Below, in pieces: positions 17,498 through 28,607 of a stretch of 64,000 nucleotides of DNA; position 1 is the first letter of the stretch; the number at the start of each line of letters is the position of its first letter. The translations under genes were made by a program, and so were the position numbers. The stretch is from Streptosporangiaceae bacterium. GTDB lineage: Bacteria > Actinomycetota > Actinomycetes > Streptosporangiales > Streptosporangiaceae. The notes under the pieces were generated by a model. It saw only the letters and a list, made by a program, of their open reading frames with translations. It was not told where the DNA came from and did not search any database. The stretch spans positions 17,447 through 81,446 of the forward strand of contig JAICYD010000014.1 of assembly GCA_025934375.1 (NCBI GenBank), read 5' to 3'.

Positions 17498-19306
17498 ATG
17501 TCCACATCGCGCCTGCTGCTGCCGCATCGCGGCAGGGCGGCCATCGCCGCGACGCGCAGCCGCGCGTGGCGGGTCGCCACGCGGCTCGTCATCGCGGCCG
17601 CCCTGGCGGCCAGCACCGCCCTGGCCACATGCACTGCCCTGACCGTCACCACCACGACCGCGTCCGCCGCGACCACGCTGGTCGTCAATGCCAACCGGCC
17701 GTTCCGCTCCGTCACCCACGTGGCCTCTGGCGGGCTATACGGGCTGGACACCGCCACAATTCCCGCCGACAGCCTCGTCGAGCCGCTTCGCCCGAACACG
17801 TTCGTCCAGATGGCACCGGGCGGCAAGCAACTCCCGAACGGGGAGCCCGCGCCGGGCGGGGATTCCCTTGTCGTCGCGCCGGAAGCCGCCCGGGCCGGGG
17901 CCAAGGTCGTGGTGCGCATGCCGGACTGGTACCCCAACTTCCCCTATAAGTGGGTCAGCTGGAGCGACTGGCTGAGCGCGGTGGACACCCAGGTGAGGGC
18001 GGTGGTCGCCTCCGGCGACACCAACATCAGCGCCTTCGAGCTGTGGAACGAGCCTGACTGGACCTGGAACACCGCCGCCGCCGGCTCCTTCGACGCCGGC
18101 TGGGCGCGCACCTTCAGCGAGGTCCGCGCCGGTGACGCGGGTGCCGTGATCCAGGGACCGAGCACCTCCACCTTCAACGCCAGCTGGATGACCACGTTCC
18201 TGACCGACGCCAAGGCCAGCGGCACCCTGCCGAACATCATCAGCTGGCACGAGCTGGGCGGCGCGGCCGGCATCGCCAGCGACGTGGCTAGCCTGCAGAC
18301 AATCGAGTCCCGCCTCGGCATCAGCGCCCGCCCCATCGCCATCGAGGAGTACGGCACGACCAGCCAGGTCGGCGTCCCCGGCGGGCTGGTCGGCTACATC
18401 GCCCAGTTCGAGCGGGCCGGGGTGAGCAACGCCGAGCTCGCCTTCTGGAACCATTACGGCACGCTCGGCGACACGCTCACCGACACCGGGGGCAGCCCGA
18501 ACGCCGCCTACTGGCTGTATCGCTGGTACGGCCAGATGACCGGCAGCATGGTCACCGTCGTCCCGCCGGGAACGGCGGGGTCCGGGCTAGACGGCGCCGC
18601 GTCCGTCAGCTCCGCGGGCAACCAGGTCAACGTCATCTTCGGCGGCGGCAGCGGCTCAACGGCGGTCACCGTCAACGGGCTTGGCTCGGCGTTCGGGTCG
18701 ACGGCGCACGCGATCTTGGAGCAAACCGTGTCCGCCGGCCGTACCACCATGGTCGTCGGCCCGCAGCTCATCAGCTCCGCGAACTACCCGGTCAGCAATG
18801 GGTCGATAACCGTCCCCGTCAGCTCGATGAGCTCCGCCAACGGCTACCACCTGCTGGTCACCCCGGGCAGCAGCGCGGCGCTCTCCGGTACGGACGTGAT
18901 CAAGAACGCGCATAGCGGGCTGGCCCTCGACACCGCCGGCGGCGGCACCGGCCAGGGGACGCTGGCGGTGCAAGCCACCGCCAGCGGCGGCGGCACCCAG
19001 CGGTGGGCCCTGGTCTCCGAAGGCTCCAACTTCTATGAGATCAAGAACAGCGCCAGCGGGCTGGTGCTCGGCGTCCAGAACATGAGCATCACCGACGGCG
19101 GCGACGCTCTCATCTGGGGCGACAACGGCTCGTCCGACCACCTCTGGCAGATCGTCTCCGCCGGCGGCGGCCAGTACAAGATCCAGGACTACAACAGCGG
19201 GCTGGTGCTCGGCGTGTCCAATGAGAGCACGTCGTCCGGCGCCCAGGTCCTGCAATGGGACGACAACGGCACCCCCGACCACCTCTGGACCCTAACCACC
19301 GCCTGA
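17498..19306 (+). CDS. Secreted clan GH-A glycosidase with ricin-type lectin domain
   Basis: A 602-residue secreted enzyme. Signal peptide to about residue 57 (RVATRLVIAAALAAS...TASA). The catalytic (beta/alpha)8 domain (about 60-375) carries the acid/base Glu185 in LWNEPDW and the likely nucleophile Glu284 in IEEYG, the spacing seen in GH39/GH30-like families; the exact family is not resolved. A beta-sandwich follows, then a ricin-type beta-trefoil at about 460-602 with repeated SGLALD, SGLVLGV and QxW motifs, which binds galactose- or xylose-containing polymers. The open frame begins at 17255, but the ATG at 17498 with GAGGAGG upstream starts the signal peptide. Controlled by the divergent LacI protein. 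Confidence 0.9.
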   Translation: MSTSRLLLPHRGRAAIAATRSRAWRVATRLVIAAALAASTALATCTALTVTTTTASAATTLVVNANRPFRSVTHVASGGLYGLDTATIPADSLVEPLRPNTFVQMAPGGKQLPNGEPAPGGDSLVVAPEAARAGAKVVVRMPDWYPNFPYKWVSWSDWLSAVDTQVRAVVASGDTNISAFELWNEPDWTWNTAAAGSFDAGWARTFSEVRAGDAGAVIQGPSTSTFNASWMTTFLTDAKASGTLPNIISWHELGGAAGIASDVASLQTIESRLGISARPIAIEEYGTTSQVGVPGGLVGYIAQFERAGVSNAELAFWNHYGTLGDTLTDTGGSPNAAYWLYRWYGQMTGSMVTVVPPGTAGSGLDGAASVSSAGNQVNVIFGGGSGSTAVTVNGLGSAFGSTAHAILEQTVSAGRTTMVVGPQLISSANYPVSNGSITVPVSSMSSANGYHLLVTPGSSAALSGTDVIKNAHSGLALDTAGGGTGQGTLAVQATASGGGTQRWALVSEGSNFYEIKNSASGLVLGVQNMSITDGGDALIWGDNGSSDHLWQIVSAGGGQYKIQDYNSGLVLGVSNESTSSGAQVLQWDDNGTPDHLWTLTTA

Positions 19307-19324
19307 GCGCCCCCCGCTCTGAGT

Positions 19325-19375
19325 GCTAACGCTGACGGTCATCCCGCATTTCGCGCCATGACCGTCAGCATTAGC
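19325..19375 (+). terminator. Strong stem-loop terminator after the glycosidase gene
   Basis: 18-nt arms at 19325-19342 and 19358-19375 pair with a single G-U type mismatch around a 15-nt loop, 18 bp after the stop codon. There is no U-tract, as is usual in high-GC actinobacteria. Confidence 0.8.
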
Positions 19376-19455
19376 CGGATGATCACCGGCCCATCCGCCC
19401 GCCGGACGGCAAAATCCCTTGAATTTCATCGCCGCGCTGGGAGAGGCTGGATCGC

Positions 19456-21744
19456 ATGGTCGTTCATCTGACTCACTGGGGGGCATTCGAGGCCGTCAGC
19501 GACGGTGAGCGGCTGACCGAGGTGCGCCCGTGGCGCGGGGACCCGGAGCCGATGTCCCTGATCGACAACGTCGCCTCCGCCCAGCACCACCCCGCCCGCA
19601 TCACCCAGCCGCACGTGCGCAAGGGCTGGCTGGATCACGGGCCGGGTGCGCCAGGCTCTGCGGCAAAGGGCCGCGGCGACGACCCGTTCGTGCCAGTGTC
19701 GTGGGATGCCGCGCTCGACCTCCTGTCCGGGGAACTGCGGCGGGTCTACCGTGATCACGGGGCCGAAGCGGTGTACGGCGGCTCGTACGGCTGGGCCAGC
19801 GCGGGCCGGTTCCACCACGCGCAGAGCCAGGTGCACCGGTTCCTGAACTGCCTCGGCGGCTACGTGCGGCACGTCAACAGCTACAGTCTCGGCACCTCCA
19901 CGGTGCTGTTGCCCTACGTGATCGCCGACGTCGACGCGCTGCTCAACCACGCCACCGCCAAGTCGGTGATCGCGGAGCACAGCGAGCTGCTGGTCGCCTT
20001 CGGCGGGCTGTCGCCGAAGAACGCGGCGGTGTCTCCGGGCGGTGTGTCCCGGCATAATTCCCGCGGCTGGATGAGCGCCGCGCGGGCCCGGGGCTGCCGG
20101 TTCGTGTCCGTGAGCCCGCTGCGCGACGACACGCCCGCCGAGGCCGGCGCCGAGTGGATCGCGCCGCGGCCCGGGACCGACGCCGCCCTCATGCTCGCGC
20201 TTGCCCAGGTACTGGACGCCGACGGGCTGGCCGACACCGGATTCCTCGAGCGCTACACCGTGGGGTTCCCGCGGTTCGCCCGGTACCTGCGCGGCGAGGC
20301 GGACGGGGTTGTCAAGGACCCCGCCTGGGCTTCGGCGATCACCGCCGTGCCGGCGGCGCGCATCCGGGACCTGGCGCACGAGATGGCCGCCAAACGGACC
20401 ATGGTGACGGTCAGCTGGTCGCTGCAGCGTGCCCGGCACGGGGAGCAGCCGTTGTGGCTCGGCGTGGTGCTCGCCGCGATGCTCGGCCAGATTGGCCTGC
20501 CGGGCGGCGGTTTCGGCCACGGATACGGGTCCACGGCCCTCGTCGGCGAGCCGGCGCCGCGGGTGGGGGCGCCGCGGCTGCGGCAAGGCCCGAACGCCGT
20601 CTCCACGTTCATCCCGGTGGCCCGGATCGCCGACATGCTGCTGAATCCCGGGGCCGGCTATGACTACAACGGGCAGCGGCTGACCTATCCCGACATCCGG
20701 CTCGTGTACTGGTGCGGCGGCAACCCGTTCCATCACCACCAGGACCTCGCCCGGCTGCGAGAGGCCTTCACCCGCCCGGAGACGGTCGTGGTTCACGACC
20801 CGTTCTGGACGGCGACGGCCCGGCACGCCGACATCGTGATGCCGGCGACCATGAGCATCGAGCGCGACGACTTCGGCTCCGGCCAGAACGACCGGATGTT
20901 CTTCCCGATGCCCGCGCTGACCCGGCCGCACGGCGAGGCCCGGGACGACTACGCCATCTTTGCCGACCTGGCGGACCGGCTCGGGGCGGGCAAGGACTTC
21001 ACCGAGGGCCGCACGGCGATGGAGTGGCTGCGGCACCTGTACGGCGAGTGGCGGGATTCACTCGGCCTGTTGGTTCCGGGTTTTGACGAGTTCTGGGCCG
21101 GCGATGGCATCGAGTTGCCGGTGGCAAGCGAGTCGCAGGTGGCGCTCGCTGAGTTCCGCCTTGACCCGGACAAGCATCCGCTCACCACGCCGACCGGGAA
21201 GATCGAGATCTTCTCCGCGACCATCGACGGCTACGGGTACCCGGACTGCCCGGGCCACCCGGTCTGGCTGGAGCCGGAGGAGTGGCTCGGCTCGGTCGCC
21301 GCGGAGCGGTTCGGCCTGCAGCTGGTCGCCAACCAGCCCCGGTCGCGACTGCACAGCCAGCTGGATGTCGGCGCGCACAGCCAGTCGGTCAAGATCGCCG
21401 GACGTGAGCCGGCGCGGATGCACCCTTCCGACGCGCAGGCGCGCGGGCTGCGCGACGGCGACCTCGTGCGGCTCTTCAACGACCGGGGCGCGTGCCTGGC
21501 CGGCCTTTCCGTGGACCACGCGGTGCGTCCCGGCGTCGTCCAGTTGTCCACCGGGGCCTGGTACGACCCCGACCCGGCTGACCCGGGGTTCTGCCGGCAC
21601 GGGAACCCCAACGTGCTCACCGCCGACCTTCCATCCTCCAGCCTCAGCCAGGGATGCGCGGGGCAGCTGGCGCTCGTGGAGGTCGAGGCGTATCGCGGGA
21701 CCGCGCCGGAACTATCGGTTACCCGGCCGCCCGCGACCGCCTGA
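19456..21744 (+). CDS. Molybdopterin-dependent oxidoreductase, BisC/TorA-type
   Basis: A 762-residue DMSO-reductase-family enzyme with bis-MGD cofactor. It starts directly with the HWGAF strand, lacking the N-terminal 4Fe-4S cysteines, as in biotin sulfoxide and TMAO reductases. The Mo ligand is the serine in YGGSYGWASAGRFH (about Ser115). Other marks are NSYSLGTSTVLLPYV, the cofactor loops WSLQRARHGEQPLW and GQIGLPGGGFGHGYG, VYWCGGNPFHHHQDL, the THP-binding TPTGKIEIFS, and LVANQPRSRLHSQLD near the end. No signal peptide is seen, so it is cytoplasmic and probably reduces S- or N-oxides, as BisC does. It is followed 5 bp later by the DUF2087 P-loop gene. Confidence 0.9.
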   Translation: MVVHLTHWGAFEAVSDGERLTEVRPWRGDPEPMSLIDNVASAQHHPARITQPHVRKGWLDHGPGAPGSAAKGRGDDPFVPVSWDAALDLLSGELRRVYRDHGAEAVYGGSYGWASAGRFHHAQSQVHRFLNCLGGYVRHVNSYSLGTSTVLLPYVIADVDALLNHATAKSVIAEHSELLVAFGGLSPKNAAVSPGGVSRHNSRGWMSAARARGCRFVSVSPLRDDTPAEAGAEWIAPRPGTDAALMLALAQVLDADGLADTGFLERYTVGFPRFARYLRGEADGVVKDPAWASAITAVPAARIRDLAHEMAAKRTMVTVSWSLQRARHGEQPLWLGVVLAAMLGQIGLPGGGFGHGYGSTALVGEPAPRVGAPRLRQGPNAVSTFIPVARIADMLLNPGAGYDYNGQRLTYPDIRLVYWCGGNPFHHHQDLARLREAFTRPETVVVHDPFWTATARHADIVMPATMSIERDDFGSGQNDRMFFPMPALTRPHGEARDDYAIFADLADRLGAGKDFTEGRTAMEWLRHLYGEWRDSLGLLVPGFDEFWAGDGIELPVASESQVALAEFRLDPDKHPLTTPTGKIEIFSATIDGYGYPDCPGHPVWLEPEEWLGSVAAERFGLQLVANQPRSRLHSQLDVGAHSQSVKIAGREPARMHPSDAQARGLRDGDLVRLFNDRGACLAGLSVDHAVRPGVVQLSTGAWYDPDPADPGFCRHGNPNVLTADLPSSSLSQGCAGQLALVEVEAYRGTAPELSVTRPPATA

Positions 21745-21749
21745 AGCCG

Positions 21750-22568
21750 ATGAGCGCGGTCCAGGTCGCCGGCTGTTCCGGCGCCGGGAAGTCCACGGTC
21801 GCCGCCGTGCTCGCCCGCCGGGGCCTGGTGTCCGTCGATGCTGACGACGACCCGCTGCTCGCGCGGTTCGTTGACCCGGCCGGCGCCGTCGTGGCCGAAG
21901 AGCCGGCCGCGCCGGACCTGGCCTGGCTTGCCCGGCACCGCTGGGCATGGGATCCGGCCCGCCTGGACGAGCTGATCCGGGCGGCGGCGCCCGTGACGCT
22001 GTACGTCTGCGGCGGCGCGGACAACCAGGACGAGGTGGCCGGCCGTTTCACCCACGTGTTCCTGCTGGAGATCGACGAGCCCACGATGCTGGCGCGGCTG
22101 GACGCGCGCCGGGACTACCACGACTGGGGCCGCGTCGGGGACACCCGCGAGTACCTGCGCCGTAAGCTGCCCGCCTTGCAGGAGAGCCTGCGCGCATCCG
22201 GCGCGATCCCGATCGACGCCCGGCGGTCTCCCGACCGGGTGGTGGACGCGATACTGGCGCGCGCGCGGCCGACGCGGGCGCCGGCCGTCCCGGCTGAGAT
22301 CGCGGCCTTCATGCGCGACGGGAGGCTGGCCCAGATCCCCGTCCGGCGGGCCAAGCGGCTGCTGCTGCTCGACTGCGTCGCCCAGTCCTTCGAGCCCGGC
22401 CGGCGCTACAGCGAGGCCGAGGTTAACGCGGTGCTCCGCGCCCTCCACGACGACCACGCCGCCCTGCGCCGCTACCTCGTCGATGAGGACTTCCTGTCTC
22501 GCCAGGACGGCCACTACTGGCGCACCGGCGGCACGATAGGGATCTTTGACCCGGCTACGCGGGCCTGA
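21750..22568 (+). CDS. P-loop NTPase fused to a DUF2087 domain
   Basis: 272 residues. The N-terminal half is a small P-loop kinase-like domain: Walker A GCSGAGKST at 8-16, then a Walker-B-like VFLLEID and the RLDARRDYHDWG region. The C-terminal half (about 185-265) matches DUF2087: DGRLAQIPVRRAKRLLLLD, RYSEAEVNAVLRALHDDHAALRRYLVDEDFLSR and YWRTG. DUF2087 is usually a small stand-alone or HTH-linked domain, so the kinase fusion is uncommon. The ATG at 21750 directly follows the molybdoenzyme stop, so it is probably translated from the same mRNA; a functional link to that enzyme is not established. Confidence 0.75.
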   Translation: MSAVQVAGCSGAGKSTVAAVLARRGLVSVDADDDPLLARFVDPAGAVVAEEPAAPDLAWLARHRWAWDPARLDELIRAAAPVTLYVCGGADNQDEVAGRFTHVFLLEIDEPTMLARLDARRDYHDWGRVGDTREYLRRKLPALQESLRASGAIPIDARRSPDRVVDAILARARPTRAPAVPAEIAAFMRDGRLAQIPVRRAKRLLLLDCVAQSFEPGRRYSEAEVNAVLRALHDDHAALRRYLVDEDFLSRQDGHYWRTGGTIGIFDPATRA

Positions 22569-22572
22569 GCCG

Positions 22573-23262
22573 GTGACTTCGGAACCTGCCCGCCGGCTGG
22601 CCAGGGACGCCGGGATCTGGGTCATCTGCGGCAACGCGTGCGCTGGCAAGACGACCACCGCCCGGGTGCTCGCGCGGCGGCTCCCGCCCGCCGCGCACGT
22701 CGACGGCGACGAGATGCAGCGGCTGATCGTATCCGGCGGCCGGTGGCCGGCTCCCGGTGACAGCGACCCGGCCACCGGGCGGCTGGCCGGCGAGGCGGGC
22801 GTCCGGTACGCGCTGCGAGTCCGCAACGCGTGCCTCGTCGCCGCCGCGTTCGCCGAAGCCGGAATCACGGCCATCGTCACCGACACGATCATCTATGAGG
22901 GGTTCGAAGCGCTCACCGAGGTCCTTCGCGGCCGGCCGGTCAACTTCGTCGTGCTCCGCCCGCCGGTCGCGGTGCTCCGGCAGCGCGGGATCGCCCGGCT
23001 GCCCGCAGAGGCCGCATACCTGGCCGACCGCTACGGCAGCGCGGATCACCCCGAGGCCGCGGCGTTCGCCGCCCGCCTCCAGGCCGCGGCCGACGGCCGG
23101 CCGGTCAACGAGTTCGAGGACATCATCGAGCGAGGGCTGGATCGCCTGCCGCGCGTCGGGCTGTGGGTCGATCCCACTGGCCTCGAGCCGCACCGCCTGG
23201 CCGACCTCCTGCTGGACCGCCAGTCCCAAGCCCGCTGGGTAGCAGGCATATCGACGCGGTGA
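22573..23262 (+). CDS. P-loop small-molecule kinase-like protein
   Basis: About 229 residues. Walker A is GNACAGKTTTARVLA near residue 20, followed by HVDGDEMQRLI, and later IIYEGFEALTEVL and VNFVVLRPPVAVLRQR. This is the layout of AAA-type small kinases such as chloramphenicol phosphotransferase, gluconate kinase or zeta-toxin relatives. The phosphorylated substrate is unknown. The GTG at 22573 lies 4 bp after the stop of the preceding P-loop gene, so the two are co-transcribed; a TTG at 22546 is an alternative start. A pair of unrelated P-loop proteins behind a molybdoenzyme is not an arrangement I recognise. Confidence 0.75.
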   Translation: MTSEPARRLARDAGIWVICGNACAGKTTTARVLARRLPPAAHVDGDEMQRLIVSGGRWPAPGDSDPATGRLAGEAGVRYALRVRNACLVAAAFAEAGITAIVTDTIIYEGFEALTEVLRGRPVNFVVLRPPVAVLRQRGIARLPAEAAYLADRYGSADHPEAAAFAARLQAAADGRPVNEFEDIIERGLDRLPRVGLWVDPTGLEPHRLADLLLDRQSQARWVAGISTR

Positions 23263-23343
23263 TCGAACGGCTGATCCCCGGCCGACGGCGCCAGCCTGCG
23301 ATCACCGGCCCGGCTAGCGGGGAACAATGAGGCGCTGCCCTAG

Positions 23344-23377
23344 GTTGCAGGCAGTGCAAGAATTCTTCACCTGCAAC
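23344..23377. promoter_or_regulatory. Palindromic TetR operator candidate
   Basis: Outer arms GTTGCAGG (23344-23351) and CCTGCAAC (23370-23377) are perfectly complementary, and the centre holds the palindrome AAGAATTCTT (23358-23367). It ends 13 bp before the start of the TetR gene, fitting autorepression of the TetR-MFS operon. Confidence 0.7.
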
Positions 23378-23390
23378 TTGCGACGGACGC

Positions 23391-25807
<2,417 letters not shown>

Positions 25808-25840
25808 CCGGTAGGTCATGCCCCTAGTCAAGCGCCGGGA

Positions 25841-25872
25841 GCATATCGCGGGCATATCGAAAATCGCATACG
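25841..25872 (+). promoter_or_regulatory. VanR-box promoter of vanHAX
   Basis: Two identical direct repeats GCATATCG (25841-25848 and 25852-25859) are spaced 11 bp start to start, one helical turn, as expected for an OmpR-family dimer. CATACG at 25867-25872 is the likely -10, with the repeats covering the -35 region. A near-identical element lies at 30422-30453 before vanR. Confidence 0.7.
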
Positions 25873-25905
25873 CGCCGGCAACCCGGCGCTGCCTTGACTG
25901 GGCGC

Positions 25906-26949
25906 ATGACCTACAGCGAACCCGCACGTACCGGTGCGCGCCGCGCCGGATCGCTGGCACCGTCGCCCTCTTCAGCCACCCCGACGGGAATCACGATCTA
26001 CGGCTGCGAGCCGGACGAGGCCGTCCTGTTCCGGGAGATGGCACCTCGCTTTGCGGTACTGCCGACCATCACGGCCGCGCCCGCTTCTGAGGCCAATGCT
26101 GAGCTGGCGCTCGGTAACCGATGCGTCAGCGTCGGCCACAAGACGCGAGTCACAGATTCCACCCTGCTCGCGCTTAGCCAGCTCGGCGTAGCGTACATCT
26201 CCACGAGAAGCATCGGATACAACCATATCGACATGAAATACGCGAAGCGCGCCGGTATCTCGGTGGAGAATGTATTCTATTCGCCCCACAGCGTGGCCGA
26301 CTTCACGCTGATGCTGATGCTGATGGCGGCACGAAGCGCGAAATCCATCATCCGCCGCGCAGATATCCACGATTACCGATTGAGCGACGCGCGCGGGAGA
26401 GAACTGCGCGACCTGACGATCGGGGTAATCGGAACAGGGCGCATCGGCACGGCCGTCATTGACAGGCTGCGAGGTTTCGGCTGCAGGATACTAGCCCATG
26501 ACAAGCATTCCAAGGCTGCCGCCGACTACGTCTCCCTCGACGAATTGCTTAGGCTTAGCGACCTGGTAACGCTTCATACGCCGCTCAACGCGGGCACGCA
26601 TCATCTCCTGAATCGCCAGCGCATCGGGCAGATGAAGCGCGGCGCTTTCATTATCAATACAGGGCGCGGCTCACTTATTGACACCGCGGCCCTTATCTCG
26701 GCGCTGGAAAGCGGCCGACTGGGCGGCGCGGCGCTGGACGTCCTCGAAGGAGAGGAGGGAGTATTCTACGCCGACCACAGGAACACGCCCATTGAAAGCG
26801 GGTCGCTGTTGCGGCTGCAAGAACTGCCGAATGTGATTATTAGCCCGCACACCGCCTACTACACGGACCACGCCCTGCGCGACACCATCGAGAACTCCAT
26901 CGTCAACTGCGTCAAATTCGAAAAGGAGAGATCAGTGTGGATAGGCTGA
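25906..26949 (+). CDS. vanH: VanH D-lactate dehydrogenase (vancomycin resistance)
   Basis: About 347 residues of the D-2-hydroxyacid dehydrogenase family. It reduces pyruvate to D-lactate, which VanA joins to D-Ala so that peptidoglycan precursors end in D-Ala-D-Lac and no longer bind glycopeptides. NAD-binding motif GTGRIG at 176-181; catalytic Arg in the YISTRSIGYNHID region; INTGRGSLID; and the His in SPHTAYYTD. It starts with an unusually long Ala/Ser/Pro-rich N-terminal extension of about 25 residues. The ATG at 25906 is used; TTG at 25894 is an alternative. It overlaps vanA by 13 bp. The DNA is visibly less GC-rich than its neighbours. Confidence 0.93.
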   Translation: MTYSEPARTGARRAGSLAPSPSSATPTGITIYGCEPDEAVLFREMAPRFAVLPTITAAPASEANAELALGNRCVSVGHKTRVTDSTLLALSQLGVAYISTRSIGYNHIDMKYAKRAGISVENVFYSPHSVADFTLMLMLMAARSAKSIIRRADIHDYRLSDARGRELRDLTIGVIGTGRIGTAVIDRLRGFGCRILAHDKHSKAAADYVSLDELLRLSDLVTLHTPLNAGTHHLLNRQRIGQMKRGAFIINTGRGSLIDTAALISALESGRLGGAALDVLEGEEGVFYADHRNTPIESGSLLRLQELPNVIISPHTAYYTDHALRDTIENSIVNCVKFEKERSVWIG

Positions 26950-27977
26950 AGGTCGGCATCGTATTCGGGGGCCGCTCCGAGGAATATCCCATCTCCGTCA
27001 AGTCCGCGCAAGAGGTCGCCAAGAACCTCGACACCGAAAAGTATGAGCCGTTCTGGATCGGGATAACGAGGAGCGGCGCCTGGAAGCTGTGCGACGGCCC
27101 TGCCGCGGACTGGGAGAACGGCGGTTGCCGGCCGGCCGTGCTGTCGCCGGACCGGAGCGTACACGGGCTGCTGGTCCTGGAGCAGGGGAAATACGAAACG
27201 ATGAGGCTGGACCTGGTGGTGCCCGTCCTGCACGGCAAGCTTGGCGAGGACGGCGCCCTGCAAGGCCTGCTGGAGCTGTCCGGCATTCCCTACGCGGGCT
27301 GCGATGTTCAAAGCTCCGCCCTGTGCATGGACAAGTCCCTCGCCTACATGGTCGCCAGGAGCGCGGGAATCTCTACGCCGAACTTCTGGGTCGTCACGGC
27401 GAACGAGAATGTTGATGCCGGCCTGCTCACTTATCCCGTCTTCGTGAAGCCAGCCCGTTCGGGGTCGTCCTTCGGCGTCAGCAAGGTATCCCGGAAGGAA
27501 GAGCTGCCGAGTGCGCTGGAAACCGCGAGGGATTACGACTCGAAGGTGCTGATCGAGGAGGCTGTCGCCGGCGGCGAGGTCGGCTGCGCCATATTGGGGA
27601 ACGGCCCGGACCTGGTCGCCGGGGAGGTAGACCGGGTCGCCCTGTCTCATGGGTTTTTCAGGATCCATCAGGAGAGCGCCCCCGAAAGCGGCTCCGAGAA
27701 CTCAACGTTCATCGTTCCCGCCGACATCTCGGCAGAGTCGCGCTCGCTCGTCCAGGAGACAGCGAAGACCATGTACCGCGCCCTAGGGTGCAGGGGGCTA
27801 TCGCGGGTGGACATGTTCCTCAAGGAAGACGGAACAGTAGTACTGAACGAGGTCAATACCTTGCCCGGCCTGACCTCATACAGCCGTTATCCGAGAATGA
27901 TGAACGCCGCCGGGATTCCGCTTGCCGAAGTGCTCGACCGCATCATGTCGCTGGCGCTGACGGGGAAAAGCGAATGA
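26937..27977 (+). CDS. vanA: VanA-type D-alanine--D-lactate ligase
   Basis: 346 residues, an ATP-grasp ligase that makes D-Ala-D-Lac. The omega-loop reads FRIHQES with His244 at the same number as in enterococcal VanA; this His replaces the Tyr of Ddl enzymes and favours D-lactate over D-Ala, so this is a true depsipeptide ligase, not a housekeeping Ddl. GSENSTFIVPADIS, CRGLSRVDMF and NEVNTLPGLTSYSRYPRMM are also VanA-like. The GTG start at 26937 has AAGGAGAG upstream and lies inside the end of vanH, and its TGA overlaps the vanX ATG, so the three genes are translationally coupled. Confidence 0.95.
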   Translation: MDRLKVGIVFGGRSEEYPISVKSAQEVAKNLDTEKYEPFWIGITRSGAWKLCDGPAADWENGGCRPAVLSPDRSVHGLLVLEQGKYETMRLDLVVPVLHGKLGEDGALQGLLELSGIPYAGCDVQSSALCMDKSLAYMVARSAGISTPNFWVVTANENVDAGLLTYPVFVKPARSGSSFGVSKVSRKEELPSALETARDYDSKVLIEEAVAGGEVGCAILGNGPDLVAGEVDRVALSHGFFRIHQESAPESGSENSTFIVPADISAESRSLVQETAKTMYRALGCRGLSRVDMFLKEDGTVVLNEVNTLPGLTSYSRYPRMMNAAGIPLAEVLDRIMSLALTGKSE

Positions 27978-28582
27978 AAGATGACTTCGCCTTCGTGGAC
28001 GAGCTAGTATCCGGAGTGCGCTGGGATGCCAAGTACGCCACATGGGACAATTTCACCGGCAAGCCGGTGGACGGGTACCTGGCAAATCGAATTCTCGGCA
28101 CGCGGGCGCTGTGCGCGGCCCTCAACAGGGCCCGGGAAGAGGCCGCAGCCCACGGCTTCGGCCTTCTCCTCTGGGACGGCTATCGCCCGCAGCGCGCCGT
28201 GGACTGCTTCCTGCGCTGGTCAGCGCAGCCGGAAGATGGCCGGACGAAGCTACGGCACTATCCGCGCATCGACAAGGCCGAGATGTTCGAGAAGGGGTAC
28301 GTGGCCGCCAAGTCGGGCCACAGCCGGGGCAGCACCGTTGACCTGACGCTCTATGACCTGGCGACCGGTGAACTTGCCCCCATGGGCGGCGACCATGACT
28401 TGATGGATTCCATCTCCCATCATGGAGCAAAGGGAATCAGGTCGGTCGAAGCGAGAAACCGCCGGCGCCTCCGCTCGGTCATGGAGGCCTGCGGCTTCGG
28501 CTCCTACGACTGCGAATGGTGGCATTACACGCTGAAAGACGAGCCTTACCCGGACACCTACTTCGACTTTCCCATCACATGA
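27974..28582 (+). CDS. vanX: VanX D-Ala-D-Ala dipeptidase
   Basis: 202 residues, exactly the size of VanX. This zinc dipeptidase hydrolyses the D-Ala-D-Ala made by the host Ddl, leaving only D-Ala-D-Lac for cell-wall synthesis. All catalytic positions match the known enzyme numbering: Arg71 (DGYRPQ), zinc ligands His116 and Asp123 (SGHSRGSTVDL), Glu181 and His184 (EWWHY). The ATG at 27974 overlaps the vanA stop by 4 bp. It converges with vanS after 25 bp, and no terminator hairpin is visible between them. Confidence 0.96.
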   Translation: MKDDFAFVDELVSGVRWDAKYATWDNFTGKPVDGYLANRILGTRALCAALNRAREEAAAHGFGLLLWDGYRPQRAVDCFLRWSAQPEDGRTKLRHYPRIDKAEMFEKGYVAAKSGHSRGSTVDLTLYDLATGELAPMGGDHDLMDSISHHGAKGIRSVEARNRRRLRSVMEACGFGSYDCEWWHYTLKDEPYPDTYFDFPIT

Positions 28583-28607
28583 CCACGAGGGGAGCGGGGG
28601 AACGCGC

